From assembly GCA_051294375.1 (NCBI GenBank), contig CM119266.1:9804538-9868537 (forward strand): a DNA stretch of 64,000 nt, read 5' to 3'. The number at the start of each line of letters is the position of its first letter. Within the stretch, counting starts at the first letter, position 1. Of this stretch, positions 11,880-23,150 are shown piece by piece. This stretch comes from Paraspadella gotoi (lineage: Eukaryota > Chaetognatha). Below the pieces are notes generated by a model that ran no database searches, was not told the DNA's origin, and was given only the letters and a program-made list of their open reading frames with translations. The position numbers and the translations under genes were made by a program.

Positions 11880-12298
11880 ATGACGGTAAACGACGACGAC
11901 GATAATGACGATTACGACTGAGTCAAAGGAATAAGGGACGACGACGATGACAATGACGACTATGACACGACGTCGACGATGACAATTAAAACACGGACAT
12001 TGGCTTGGGAGGAGGGGACGGCGATGATGACAATGACGAATACGAAACGACGCGAAAGATGATGATGATGACTACATAGACAATGAAAATGAAGACTATA
12101 ATGACGTCGACAAAGACGATGACGACAAAGACGAAGACGACGACGACACCGAAAGCGAAAGGGACGACGATGATGATTACGATTACACCAATGACAACGA
12201 CGACAACGACGCCGAGAACGACGACAACGACGACAACGACGACAACGACGCCGAGAACGACGACGACGACGACGACGACGATCCGTACGGCGCCGTCT
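11880..12298 (+). repeat. Irregular GAC/GAT/AAC-rich sequence
   Basis: About 400 bp are built from GAC, GAT, AAC and GAA triplets. One plus frame reads almost only Asp, Asn and Glu from about 12047 and stops at TGA 12296-12298 after PYGAV. Aspartate-rich matrix proteins exist in invertebrates, but similar triplet runs fill this window where nothing is coded, so I treat it as repeat with a small chance of an acidic exon. Confidence 0.6.
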
Positions 12299-13948
12299 GA
12301 ATAGTGCTTTATTAGCGAATGCCTTTGGTCTTGACAAGTCGCTTGGGGGCCGGGTCTGATGAAAAAATAATTTACTAAAAAATTTATGAAAAATTTTTTC
12401 GCTTGTTGAAAAAGCTTTAAAAAAACCTGTGGTCGATATTAAATATCGTCTCTCTCTCTCTCTNNNNNNNNNNNNNNNNNNNNNNNNNNNNNNNNNNNNN
12501 NNNNNNNNNNNNNNNNNNNNNNNNNNNNNNNNNNNNNNNNNNNNNNNNNNNNNNNNNNNNNNNNNNNNNNNNNNNNNNNNNNNNNNNNNNNNNNNNNNNN
12601 NNNNNNNNNNNNNNNNNNNNNNNNNNNNNNNNNNNNNNNNNNNNNNNNNNNNNNNNNNNNNNNNNNNNNNNNNNNNNNNNNNNNNNNNNNNNNNNNNNNN
12701 NNNNNNNNNNCGCACTAATGGATTTCCGTTCTCTCTCTTTCTCTCTCGCGACGAAGCGACGGATTCTCGACTCTCGTTCCCCTCAACATCCCCCTCGCCC
12801 CTTTCCCACCCTTCCTTACCCCTCCCAATCCCACTCGGGCGCTGAATCGTCAAGGTGAGGCGAGGTAAGTCCCAACTTTTGTTTGCATAAATGGAAAACG
12901 TAAAGAAATATCCCCGCCTTCTTCGCGCCTTTCCCTTTACGTCTTCGCATTTCGAAACNNNNNNNNNNNNNNNNNNNNNNNNNNNNNNNNNNNNNNNNNN
13001 NNNNNNNNNNNNNNNNNNNNNNNNNNNNNNNNNNNNNNNNNNNNNNNNNNNNNNNNNNNNNNNNNNNNNNNNNNNNNNNNNNNNNNNNNNNNNNNNNNNN
13101 NNNNNNNNNNNNNNNNNNNNNNNNNNNNNNNNNNNNNNNNNNNNNNNNNNNNNNNNNNNNNNNNNNNNNNNNNNNNNNNNNNNNNNNNNNNNNNNNNNNN
13201 NNNNNNNNNNNNNNNCGGGGCGTCGTCGTCGTCGTCGTCGTCCTTCCCCCTTTCCATCCATCCGTCCGTCCGTCCGTCCGTCCGACAAACGACTCGAGGG
13301 TCGACGCTCGGAATCGGAGGAGGGCGCCACCATTGACGCCGTGAATCGGGCGGGTGGGATCGGAGGTGGGTGCGAGGGCCGGAAAGGGGCGTGGAAGGCC
13401 GATCTTCGGNNNNNNNNNNNNNNNNNNNNNNNNNNNNNNNNNNNNNNNNNNNNNNNNNNNNNNNNNNNNNNNNNNNNNNNNNNNNNNNNNNNNNNNNNNN
13501 NNNNNNNNNNNNNNNNNNNNNNNNNNNNNNNNNNNNNNNNNNNNNNNNNNNNNNNNNNNNNNNNNNNNNNNNNNNNNNNNNNNNNNNNNNNNNNNNNNNN
13601 NNNNNNNNNNNNNNNNNNNNNNNNNNNNNNNNNNNNNNNNNNNNNNNNNNNNNNNNNNNNNNNNNNNNNNNNNNNNNNNNNNNNNNNNNNNNNNNNNNNN
13701 NNNNNNNNNNNNNNNNNNNNNNNNNNNNNNNNNNNNNNNNNNNNNNNNNNNNNNNNNNNNNNNNNNNNNNNNNNNNNNNNNNNNNNNNNNNNNNNNNNNN
13801 NNNNNNNNNNNNNNNNNNNNNNNNNNNNNNNNNNNNNNNNNNNNNNNNNNNNNNNNNNNNNNNNNNNNNNNNNNNNNNNNNNNNNNNNNNNNNNNNNNNN
13901 NNNNNNNNNNNNNNNNNNNNNNNNNNNNNNNNNNNNNNNNNNNNNNNN
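12299..13948. other. Gap-rich segment with (CT)n, (GTC)n and (TCCG)n
   Basis: N blocks at 12464-12710, 12959-13215 and 13410-13948 remove most of the sequence. The first starts in (CT)n; the second ends next to (GTC)n, followed by a (TCCG)n run at 13259-13284. The islands are GC-rich and open in several frames, with no protein signal I trust. Confidence 0.5.
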
Positions 13949-14010
13949 CGAAGATGGCGCCGGGAGAGGTGGGAGTGGCAACCGTAGCAACCGTGGCAAC
14001 CGTGGCACGA
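13949..14010 (+). promoter_or_regulatory. YY1-like site and tandem RFX X-box-like half sites
   Basis: Immediately after a gap the sequence AAGATGGCGCC resembles a YY1 site. At 13977-14007 a 9-10 bp unit, caACCGTGG or caACCGTAG, repeats three times and contains AGCAAC and GGCAAC, matching the RGYAAC half of the RFX X-box. RFX factors drive ciliary genes, and the RIIa-type gene starts 3 kb downstream. The first half sites are imperfect (GTGGCA, GTAGCA instead of GTNRCC), so the link is tentative. Confidence 0.2.
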
Positions 14011-14715
14011 ACCTGGGACGGGAGTTGACCCAACAACATAGGGCGACGCTGAAAGGACGATAAAAATGTTGGCGGTATAAGCAGACGGGGGCGGGGTGTC
14101 AGCGAATGTCGACTGGGTCTGCGGGGGTAGGGAACAGGGTAAGGGTATTTTTTGCCCTCCAGATGGAAAGGAAAGCACCCAAGTGACCCTGAAGGGCAAA
14201 AGGGAGACTTTTTGGTCGAGAAAAGAAGGAAAGCTTCCACTGTATAAAAATAAAGAAAAGAAAAAAGGAAAAAAAAGGAAATGAAACATTGAAATTCTCC
14301 CTTCGCCACGATATGGCCGACGGGAATGAGCTTTGACAACGACGACGACGACGACGACGACGACAACATTGCCGGCGACCAAAGATGCCACATCAAAAGG
14401 CTCTCGGGAAACTAAATTAGCCGCATCCAACAAGCCTTCGCTTAGATATATATGTGGTTTTTTTTCTCTCTCTTCTTTTGTTTCTACTTTTTCCCTTTCC
14501 TCTCCTATCCTTTTGTTTTTTTTTCTCTCCAGTTTTTTTTTCCTCTCGACGGAATCGAACGTCAATGCTGCCATCTGAACGGAAGAAGTGAAGAGAAACA
14601 GAGGAACAGCGAGAGATATTGTCGATATGTTGAATATGTGAGAAGTTACAAAAATTTTACAATGGCAGTGAAGGATCGCCGGTGAGATAAAACACAATTT
14701 CTAACAAATTGAGAC
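14011..14715. other. Intergenic DNA with (GAC)n and T-rich tracts
   Basis: A (GAC)n run lies at about 14338-14363 and pyrimidine-rich DNA at 14455-14550. No gene seen. Confidence 0.4.
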
Positions 14716-14808
14716 AGAAAAAAAAATTAAAGAATTAAACTTGAAAACTCGGCGGCAAAATTAGGAAAAAAATTAAAGAATTAAACTTGAAAACTCGGCG
14801 GCAAAATT
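14716..14808 (+). repeat. Tandem duplication, about 48-bp unit
   Basis: The phrase AATTAAAGAATTAAACTTGA with GAAAACTCGGCGGCAAAATT after it occurs twice in direct succession with no differences across about 44 bp. The identity suggests a recent duplication or an assembly join. Confidence 0.85.
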
Positions 14809-14917
14809 CGAAAAAGAAGAAAAAAACAAAAGTCGACCACTTCGGAAAATGAAGCGGGAGAAATGTAATGAGTCACCGGGGAAAGTTTGGATGGTAGGAG
14901 AATAATGGAGAGCCTTG

Positions 14918-14918
<1 letters not shown>

Positions 14919-14962
<44 letters not shown>

Positions 14963-15441
14963 TTACGTATTCAAAAAGACTTATGAAAGGAGCAAAACTT
15001 TTTTTTCCTTTCTCCCCCCCCCCGACCGCGACTCATTTTAATTTCGAGAACCGAAAGTGAAACAAAAACTTTTTTACCTAAAAAGAAAAAATCTTTGCTC
15101 ACAGAGAAAATTCTTTTTTTTTTTCTTTTGAGGTAATCACTTTTCACGCGCGGTCGGGCGGAAGAAAAAGGTAAATTAAGGTAAAGTAAGTCACAACGAG
15201 TGAGTTGAAAAGGAAGTGAGACGGTGAAAAAAANNNNNNNNNNNNNNNNNNNNNNNNNNNNNNNNNNNNNNNNNNNNNNNNNNNNNNNNNNNNNNNNNNN
15301 NNNNNNNNNNNNNNNNNNNNNNNNNNNNNNNNNNNNNNNNNNNNNNNNNNNNNNNNNNNNNNNNNNNNNNNNNNNNNNNNNNNNNNNNNNNNNNNNNNNN
15401 NNNNNNNNNNNNNNNNNNNNNGAGAGAGAGAGAGAGAGAGA
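14919..15441. repeat. (GA)n microsatellites flanking a gap
   Basis: A (GA)n run at 14921-14959, T- and A-rich sequence, then a gap at 15234-15421 that ends inside another (GA)n run. No gene seen. Confidence 0.75.
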
Positions 15442-15545
15442 GAAAATTCTCGTCGACGTCATCGCTACCACAGCAAAGTAAACGTCATAAACGTACATTT
15501 ACAGAGTCTTTGTCAATCCTTATTAGTCGACTCCGATATCATAGT

Positions 15546-15575
15546 TCATATCATATCATATCATATCATATCATC
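15546..15575 (+). repeat. (ATATC)n pentanucleotide repeat
   Basis: About five copies of the pentamer ATATC/CATAT. Confidence 0.85.
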
Positions 15576-15599
15576 GCAATTTAAAGTCGTTGAACCAAA

Positions 15600-15730
15600 A
15601 TCGTCAGCGTCGTCGTCGCCATCGTCGTCGTCGTTCACTATTGGCGGATGGCGTCTGGGATTGCGATGATGATGACGACGACGACGACGACGATGAAGAC
15701 GACAACGACGACAACGACTCCGACTCCATC
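15600..15730. repeat. (GTC)n followed by (GAC)n, inverted
   Basis: A GTC-rich run (15603-15636) is followed after about 35 bp by a GAC-rich run (15669-15720). The two are complementary and could pair as a hairpin. Confidence 0.7.
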
Positions 15731-16720
15731 TAGGTGGGTTCTCCTCCCACGTCGCTCATTAACTCCGACGTTTGATGGAAACGAAATTCTCAATTTCAAA
15801 AAATTCCTCTCTCCTTTCGAATCGAGCGAGAATTTCTACGACGGGCTTTCATTTTCTACGCTTTTTTTTATATTAAAACGAAGAGAACGAATAATAAAAA
15901 TAAATGTCAGTTAGGGCGTTTGAAGGTTTGTCAGTTTCAGATGGCGCTGAACGTCGTGAGGTAGAGACAATCTAAACAAAATGATGACGTGGCGGACGAT
16001 AACGACAAATAAATGACGGCAAGAGGCGGCACCAATGGAAATAATACCGCGGTTTAAAAATAATGATACTATGTCACAAATTATAATTTCTTTTCAAATG
16101 TATCGTTAATCATTATTCGATAAAACTAAGCTAAAACTACTACAGTCGGCAAAGAACGAGAAGCGAATGTGAATTCGGGTGAAATTCTTGACATAAAGAA
16201 TCTTTTGTCTATTTGAATGAACATTGAACATTGAACATTGTTCAATGAACAATCGAGATGGGGTGGAAGCCCGGGGGGGGGGTGGGGGGAGTGGATGACG
16301 GCGTTGGGTGGAAAGATGAAGATGATTGTTGCAGTTGAGAGGAAATGTTATTAAGTCCTGATGTTGTGGTGATTAAGAATTGTCAAGAGTTGTGGAAATT
16401 TGGAATAGTGTCATTTAATAGTCGGTGATGTCAGTTCGTTACGCCTAATTATTTTAAGTTACACTTCGTGTCAACATCGTCCTTTGATTTATACTTTTAT
16501 AATTTTTTCTCTAGGCCACCTGATTTTGACGAAGATTATGCAGAAAAGTTGGGAGAAATATCAATGAATTAAATATGATTGGAAAAAATTGGAAAAAAAA
16601 AATACGCCCGAAATAGAAAAAAAACTAAAACTAAAAAATTGAATTCGACGAAAAAAATCCAGGAGATTCGATGGAGAGAGAAGATAAACCCTTTTATTGC
16701 TTCGGAAAGGCTCAAGCTAA
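15731..16720. other. Intergenic DNA, no gene seen
   Basis: AT-rich with a small palindromic cluster of GAACATT/AATGTTC near 16220-16250 and a G-run near 16271-16290. No coding signal. Confidence 0.4.
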
Positions 16721-16828
<108 letters not shown>

Positions 16829-17027
16829 AAAAGATCCACGGCTTAGAAATGGGGGATAAGCGAACGGAAAAGCAAAGTCAACGATCGAAAGTAAAAAAAA
16901 ATCCGATTTACGTAGACAACTCGTAACCTAAGGAAGTAGAAGAGGATTCGTCGTTTGACGAAGTCGTTGGGAAGACTCCGCCGCCGTTGCCGCCGCTGCC
17001 GCCGCAGCCGACGCCGCCGCGGCCGCG

Positions 17028-17164
17028 ATGGCCTGCTACTTGATCTCCCGCGGCGAGGAGGAGAAGAAGGAAGAGGAGGGAGAAACGGAGAAACCCAAAG
17101 CGGCGATGGAGGAATGTCGATCGATCGCGAGCGACTGGTCAGGGGATTTTCGGAAGATGTTCAG
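17028..17164 (+). CDS. Exon 1 of a predicted RIIa/Dpy-30-like domain protein
   Basis: Predicted first coding exon. ATG at 17028 has G at -3 and +4, an in-frame TGA lies about 70 bp upstream, and the upstream frame is only an alanine-coding GCC run, so this Met is the natural start. The 137 bp encode 45 residues beginning MACYLISRGEEEKKEEE, with a hydrophobic start, a Glu/Lys-rich stretch and then a less biased end (SIASDWSGDFRKMF). The exon ends at CAG/GTATGG with two bases over, which matches the one-base start of exon 2. It opens a gene whose next exons are at 22.6, 24.8 and 33.3 kb. The family is not recognised from this exon alone. Confidence rests on start context, donor and phase. Confidence 0.6.
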
Positions 17165-18702
17165 GTATGGGGATCGATGGGAGAAGGGGATCGGGGATAA
17201 AGGGGGGGGAAACTTAATGATGTTTGGGGGGTATGGGGTGAGCGGATCAGGGATGTAAGGGTTCAGAGCATCGGGGATCATGAATCGTGGATCATAGTGT
17301 AAGAGTTTAGGGATCAGCAGTGGAGAAGTCCCTTTACATCGATGTGACACTACTATGCGTTTGCTCGATCGGTTGGATCCAAGGAAATTTGACAACTTTT
17401 ATCGATTGCTCCCATAAAATACCTTTTTGACATGAGAAAGAACATTATGTCTGACATTATCGTGATGTAAACATCGTAATCGCAGTTTACGTATTGTATT
17501 GTATTTTGTTGTCAACTGCTCGTTATATTTACTGCATTTCGGTTTGAAGAGTCAACCATAAAATGGCTTCGGTTCAAACCGGTATCGAACGCGAGACGCA
17601 CGGTTGAGAATAGTTTAACTTGCCGGCCTGGAATTAATGTTTGTGAAGTGCCTTGTTTAGCTACACTTGTTCTCTTTTGCGAAACCCTTTTTATTTCTAT
17701 TTTTATTTCTTATTCATCGCGTTTCTACTTTAACTTAAGACGTTTTGAGTTTTTTTCCTCCAGACGGAAATTCGTATTCGAGCGAAGATAAAAAAGTGAG
17801 AAACGAGAATATTCGTGAGAGAGAGGCGGGGCGTGGGCGGCGGAAACGACAGAGACGGAGCAGAGACGAGAGCAGAGAGAGAGGAGAGGGGAGAGAGAGA
17901 GAGAAGAGAGAGGGAGAGAGAGAAAGGAAAAGGATGCAAATTTGTCAGAATTAGTCGCGAACCGTGAGTCGAAATGGATCATGCAAAATTCACGTCTTCG
18001 TTGATGCCAGGCGAATTCCCCCATCTGGCGCAGGCGGGGGGGGGCGGCAGAGGAGTGATAGGTGCGCGGTTAAAAGAGCATGCAGGACAAAAAACCGGAG
18101 AAAGAAAGAGAAAGAAAGAGAGTAAAACGCTTTAGAAAGAAGGAAAGATTGTGACAAAGAGATAAAAATATTTAGAATAAGATGAAAGTCAATGAGAAGA
18201 GACAGACGACAGAAAAAATTAAAAGAAAAAAAGAAGATAAAAAGAAATGAAAGAAAGAAAGATAAGAAAGAAAGAAAGGAAAAAAAGAAAAGAAAGAGAA
18301 AGAAAGATTAAAGAAGAAGGAGAAAGAAAGAAAGAAAGAAGAAGAAGAAAGAAAGACGAAAGAAAAAGAAAGAAAGAAAGAAAGAAGAAAGAAAAAAAAT
18401 AAAGAAGCAAAAAGTAGGAAAAAAACACCCTGCTTGCTTTGCTTTGCTGCTCGCGCCGAAACAAGCGATTTTATCTCCGCGGGACAGACGAAATGTTTTA
18501 CCGCGCGCGAGGAGTTTTGCAAAGGGGGGGCGGAGGGAGGCGAGAGGCTTGGGGGGTTGAGGGGGGGGAGTGGGCGATTTAAGGGCGATGAGTGGTTTCG
18601 ATGAAGAGGAGGAGTGTTAGGCGGCATCGTGTCGCTGACTTGAGGGGGAACCACTTTCGCTGAGAGTCGAGACTCGAAATGGTTTCGAACTCCCGACGGA
18701 GA

Positions 18703-18734
<32 letters not shown>

Positions 18735-18783
18735 CGGCACGACCGACGACGACGACGGCGACGACAGACGACGGAGCGGCTGA

Positions 18784-18815
<32 letters not shown>

Positions 18816-18940
18816 AATCTCTTTTTACCGAAAAAAAAACGAGAGAAAAAACGTTTTTGTTTTTTTTATTTGGACGCAAATCAAATCAGATCTGCAGGTT
18901 TAAATTTGGAAGGAAACCTCATCGGACGTGAAGCTCACAA
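17165..18940. other. Intron 1 sequence: purine tracts and (GAC)n
   Basis: Contains a G-rich stretch after the donor, a GA tract at about 17817-17930, a long GAAA-type purine tract at 18090-18415 and (GAC)n at 18700-18815. A minus-strand B-box-like sequence (GCGTTCGATACC) near 17578-17590 suggests a decayed tRNA-derived repeat. No further exon is evident. Confidence 0.5.
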
Positions 18941-19650
18941 TTCGATTCGTGTGAGGCTAAACGTTTTTGACTCGTGAGCGTTATCAATTTTCTCACAGAG
19001 TAGCTATAATAAATAAGAGTTAAGTGAAACGTAATGAACTTTCATGTAAATAAATCAAATACTTTTTAATCCAAGTCAGAATCGAACTCAAACGAGTCAT
19101 CAATGGAAGATTTACATTCATTTTTCAATTTATTGCATCTCCAAATAGATATATTTGTGTTTTTTTTATAAATTTGATTCAGAACAAAAAATTATCATTC
19201 TCCTCTCATCTTTGAAAACTGCAGCAGCATCAGCATCAGCATAAAATGCAGCAGCAACAACATCAACAATCCCGCCCCATGACTTACCCATTCGTCGTTT
19301 GACTCACTCACGCTTTCGCTCGAATCTCCGCATTATTCACGTCGCTCTTGTTTTTCTTTTTCCCTTCCTTTTTTTTTTCCGGAGCTTTGCTCGGCATCGG
19401 CAAGCTCGACCGCGCGTCGGCAAAACCGTCGGCCAAAAGGCGCCGGCGACGAGGACTCCCGGTCGCGTTATGACGCTGTTTCGTTTGAGTCTCGACTCGT
19501 AACGGGAATTCAGAGCTTCGGGTTCTTTTTTTTTTTCCGACGCGGGAATTCCAACCGACTTTTCTTTTCTTCTTTTTTCTTCTTTTTTTTTTTGGTCGAC
19601 ATTTTCTTTTCTTTTTTTTTTCCTGTTTCGAATACGAAAGGTATTTTTAG

Positions 19651-19678
19651 TTGCGCCGCGAGTACTCGCGGAGCAACT
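19651..19678. repeat. Near-perfect 28-bp palindrome
   Basis: The sequence from GTTGCGCCGCGAGTAC to CTCGCGGAGCAAC is self-complementary apart from one pair. It is followed by a (CGGT)n-like stretch near 19695. The second copy of the duplication (about 26306-26335) has a damaged version. It could be a transposon end or a binding site; function unknown. Confidence 0.5.
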
Positions 19679-21157
19679 CTATAAGTCACTTTTCGGTCGG
19701 TCGGTCCGTCAGTCGGTTTATCCCACTTACGTTAAAAACGCTTATAACTTGCCTATAGTTTGTTGCTCATTTGTTAAAAATCAAATCTAAGCGACTAGTA
19801 GCGCCGCCTTTTGTTTTTAAAGAAATCTTATAAACTATAAGTAAAAAGAAAAGTAATGCGGCGCAACACCTTGGAATAACCGTTCCTTGTTATCTTTATT
19901 TCGGGTTTGAAGATAAAGAGAAGGGCGAAGAAAGAGCGAGGGGAGAGAGAGGCATGTCCTAGTGAGCTTTTTCTCTTTAAGATTTCTAGGCTTGGGTTTT
20001 TGTCTCACAGTCTGCTTGTCATATTGTCACTATCTTTTTGTTTGTTTGGTTCTTTTAGCCTTTAGTTTCTTTGTTCTTTTCTTTTCTTTTCATCTTTTCT
20101 TTTCTTTTCTTTTCTCTTCTCTTTATTTATCTTATTCTCCCCTTCTTTACCCAACCCTCCCTCTTCCCCTCCCCCCCTCCCCTTCCATGTCCAACTTTAT
20201 TCCTCTGCCTTGTCTCATCCCCTTGCATTCTTCAATCTTCATGCCTTCGACACACATGCCCTAATTCCACCTTCGTTCAAATTTCCGTCTCTTGGTACAG
20301 AATCTCTTGTTTAGTTTGTTTACATGCTTGTTAGCTGGTTAGCTTGTTCGTTTTGCTTTCCTCCTCTCGTTTTTTGTTCTTTCTTCGTTTCTTTATATTC
20401 GTTCATTTTATCTTTCTGTCTTTATTTCTTTTTCTCTGTCTTTCACTCTGTCTTTCTTTCCAGCTTTTAATCTTCGTAATCTCAACGCTCACTTAAAAAA
20501 AGGCAAAATTCTCATAAATCTCAATTTTTCTTCTCTTCACTGTTCTGCGGATGTAAACAGATTAACGTTTTTTTTTCCACCTTTGCGGATAAGATTAAAA
20601 CGCCTACCTCTCTCCCGTATGTAATTGAACTCAACGTCTTTCCATTCGCGCAAGATGACGATAATCGCTTCGGTCGACATCTAAATTTATAAGAATCTTC
20701 GTAGTTTTTTTTTTTCTCTCATTTTTTCCTTCCGCGTTTGCATCTGACGACGTTCAATTTGGTTGCCACGTCGTAGATACTAGGTAACTAACTGTTGCTG
20801 TTGTTACTAACGTCGCCAACTACATTATGAACGCGTCAACTTTCTCGTAAAATTTAAAAAAATTTCTCATCATAACATCCTTTTATCGTTTCCCCCCCAT
20901 GTTTTTGAAAAAAATCTCCCCCTGGTGGGTGATTCGCCCATTGCTCGTTGTAATACTTTGATCCTCGGAAAACGTAGAAAACCCATAAACTCGAAAACCC
21001 ATCACCATGACAACGGCGCACGCTTTCCCATGTTCCCCTCCCCTTTAAAAAAAAAGTTGTGTCCATTTTTTTGGAGAAAATATTTTTTTAGGTTTCTTTT
21101 AAATTTTACGCCACGTTCGCTCGGGACGGAATTTTTGGACCCTATTTACTCTGATGT

Positions 21158-21193
<36 letters not shown>

Positions 21194-21554
21194 AAACATC
21201 AACAAGGAGCATAAATTAGTTGTCTTCTTTGTTGTCGTCGTCGTTGAATTAACAGTAAAACTGATGGTGCCCAACCATCTTTAAACTCGGTATAGGATAG
21301 TTATCTATTACCAAGATTTTCTTCTATTCCACCAAAGGTGGTCATCCTCACTCTTTCCCAGCCACCCCATCCCACCACTCCAAGCCCCCCACCACCCCCA
21401 ACGCGGAATGCCATTTCCTGCGGGCGATTCTCGTCCACCGCGCCGCCCGCTCCTCCTCCGCGGCCGCCGCCGCCGCACGATTTTTCATTGAAAAACTAAG
21501 GACGCAGCTGCTCGAAGGAATAAACAATCGCCGCATTCGCTCCTACTGTCCTAT

Positions 21555-21830
21555 GAAGTGTATCTGGCTCCTGCAATCGCTCTGCTTGTCTGGCTCCTTT
21601 CATTCTGCTTCTGTAATAATCTTTTCGCCTCTTCTCAAAAGGAGTTTATCTGGCTGTTTGAATCGCCCTGCCTGTTGGGCTCCTCTGATAATCTTTCTCT
21701 CCTCGTCTATTTTGAAAACAAAATAGATCTGGATCCTCGAATCGCCCAACTCTGGCTAAATTTATTCCGCTCCTATAATTCTCTTTTTTTCGCTCCTCCA
21801 ATCGCCGGCTAATCACGGGTTCCAATCTCG
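21555..21830 (+). repeat. Degenerate tandem repeat, about 90-110 bp unit
   Basis: Phrases of the type AATCGCYCTGCYTG, GGCTCC, TAATAATCTTT or TATAATTCTCTT, and TCGCTCCTCC recur three to four times. The plus frame is open for 84 codons, but this follows from the repeat and no motif is seen. It lies in intron 1. Confidence 0.45.
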
Positions 21831-22605
21831 AATCTGGCTTCTTTTTTTTTTTTGCCTCCTGCGAATTTGGATACTTTTTTCTGCTCCACTTCCTCTTCCT
21901 CCTCCCTTCAACCCTCCCTTTCCTCTCCTCCTCATCCTCCTCCTCCTCCTCCTCCCAACTCTCTCTTCTCCCCCTCCGCCTCGGTCGCGCCCTCTCAGGA
22001 TTCAGACCCTTCGTCTGTTGCTGATGGAAAGTAAAACAGCAACNNNNNNNNNNNNNNNNNNNNNNNNNNNNNNNNNNNNNNNNNNNNNNNNNNNNNNNNN
22101 NNNNNNNNNNNNNNNNNNNNNNNNNNNNNNNNNNNNNNNNNNNNNNNNNNNNNNNNNNNNNNNNNNNNNNNNNNNNNNNNNNNNNNNNNNNNNNNNNNNN
22201 NNNNNNNNNNNNNNNNNNNNNNNNNNNNNNNNNNNNNNNNNCGCACAGAAAAACCCTAAAAGAGAGAGAAACTTAGAGAGCGAGGAAAAGGGGAGTAAGG
22301 CTAAGGGATAAAGATGAGAAGTGGCGGAAGTGAGTTTTTGGGAAGTTTGGTAAGTTATCATAAAGTAGTATAAAACACCAATAAAGTCATTATGAGTGAA
22401 ACAATATTTAAAAGATAAAAACTTTTAAAAATTTTTAAGTTAACCTAAAAACCTTGATACTTGAAAAAATCTTGGAAATGTTAAGTGTGACCGACGTCGG
22501 ATTTAATAAGGTTTAATCTGAACGTGAAAATCGAATTGCATCCCGAAATTAAATTTAAAATCCGTATGCAACTTAACCTATCGTTTTTATATACCCCATC
22601 TCCAG

Positions 22606-22772
22606 AACCCAGGAACATAAGATGTTGCTGGAGGACGACCTGCGCGACCTGCTGGAGAGTCACGTGACCGCGGCGAGGGAAAGAGAGAGAGCGGCGGCGA
22701 TGGCGGGTCTCGTGGACGGACGGATGGCTTACCTCAGACAGACGCATCACGACTCGTCTTGGAAAGAGACGG
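22606..22772 (+). CDS. Exon 2 of the predicted RIIa/Dpy-30-like domain protein
   Basis: Internal exon of 167 bp between acceptor CATCTCCAG and donor G/GTGAGA. The one-base start completes the Arg codon left open by exon 1, and the frame is open for 55 codons with one base over. The translation contains HKMLLEDDLRDLLESHV and ends near MAYLRQTHHDSSWKET. The middle is a highly charged, probably helical Arg/Glu/Ala stretch typical of a coiled coil or linker. A second, frame-broken version lies at 29571-29746. No catalytic motif is visible; a structural or scaffolding role fits. Phase agreement on both sides is the main evidence. Confidence 0.65.
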
Positions 22773-22881
22773 GTGAGAAATGAGGAAGAAAATGATAAAA
22801 ATAACAAATATATATAATAAATAATAAAATTTAAAAAATATACATTATGTATATACTCTCCTTTCGTTGTTTTTGAGGTAT

Positions 22882-23150
22882 TAGGAAAAAACAGTTTTTG
22901 TTTGACAACGATTTATTTGACACAATTTAGTCAGACATGTTTCGGCTCATTCATTTAGAGCCTTCATCAGTGTTTGACAATCAATATTTTGTCTCTGTTG
23001 AAGTAAGTTTTTGAGAGACAAAAACTTACTTCAACAGAGACAAAATATTGATTGTCAAACACTGATGAAGGCTCTAAATGAATGAGCCGAAACATGTCTG
23101 ACTAAATTGTGTCAAATAAATCGTTGTCAAACAAAAACTGTTTTTTCCTA
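22882..23150. repeat. Perfect 132-bp inverted repeat with 5-nt loop
   Basis: The left arm (22882-23013) and right arm (23019-23150) are exact reverse complements around the loop AGAGA. Each arm contains CTGATGA, then a GGCTC/GAGCC stem, then GAAAC and ATGTC, resembling the hammerhead ribozyme core found in Penelope-like retroelements. The structure lies in intron 2. The second copy of the large duplication carries both arms too (about 29850-30132), with indels. Confidence 0.85.
23062..23098 (+). ncRNA. Hammerhead-ribozyme-like motif (right arm)
   Basis: CTGATGA at 23062-23068, stem II formed by GGCTC and GAGCC, GAAAC at 23089-23093 and a GTC ending at 23098 follow the hammerhead order with a minimal stem III. 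Two points weaken it: one extra A lies between CTGATGA and the stem, and stem I next to the core has only two clear base pairs. The mirror copy is at 22934-22970 on the minus strand. It may be a decayed ribozyme of a Penelope-like element. Confidence 0.4.

Noticed and set aside
12047-12298. Aspartate-rich secreted matrix protein
   Set aside because: No signal peptide, no flanking exon, and the same triplets form noncoding repeats throughout the window.
11960-14697. Very long minus frames of 500-680 codons
   Set aside because: Most of their length is N; real parts are repeat or GC-rich sequence.
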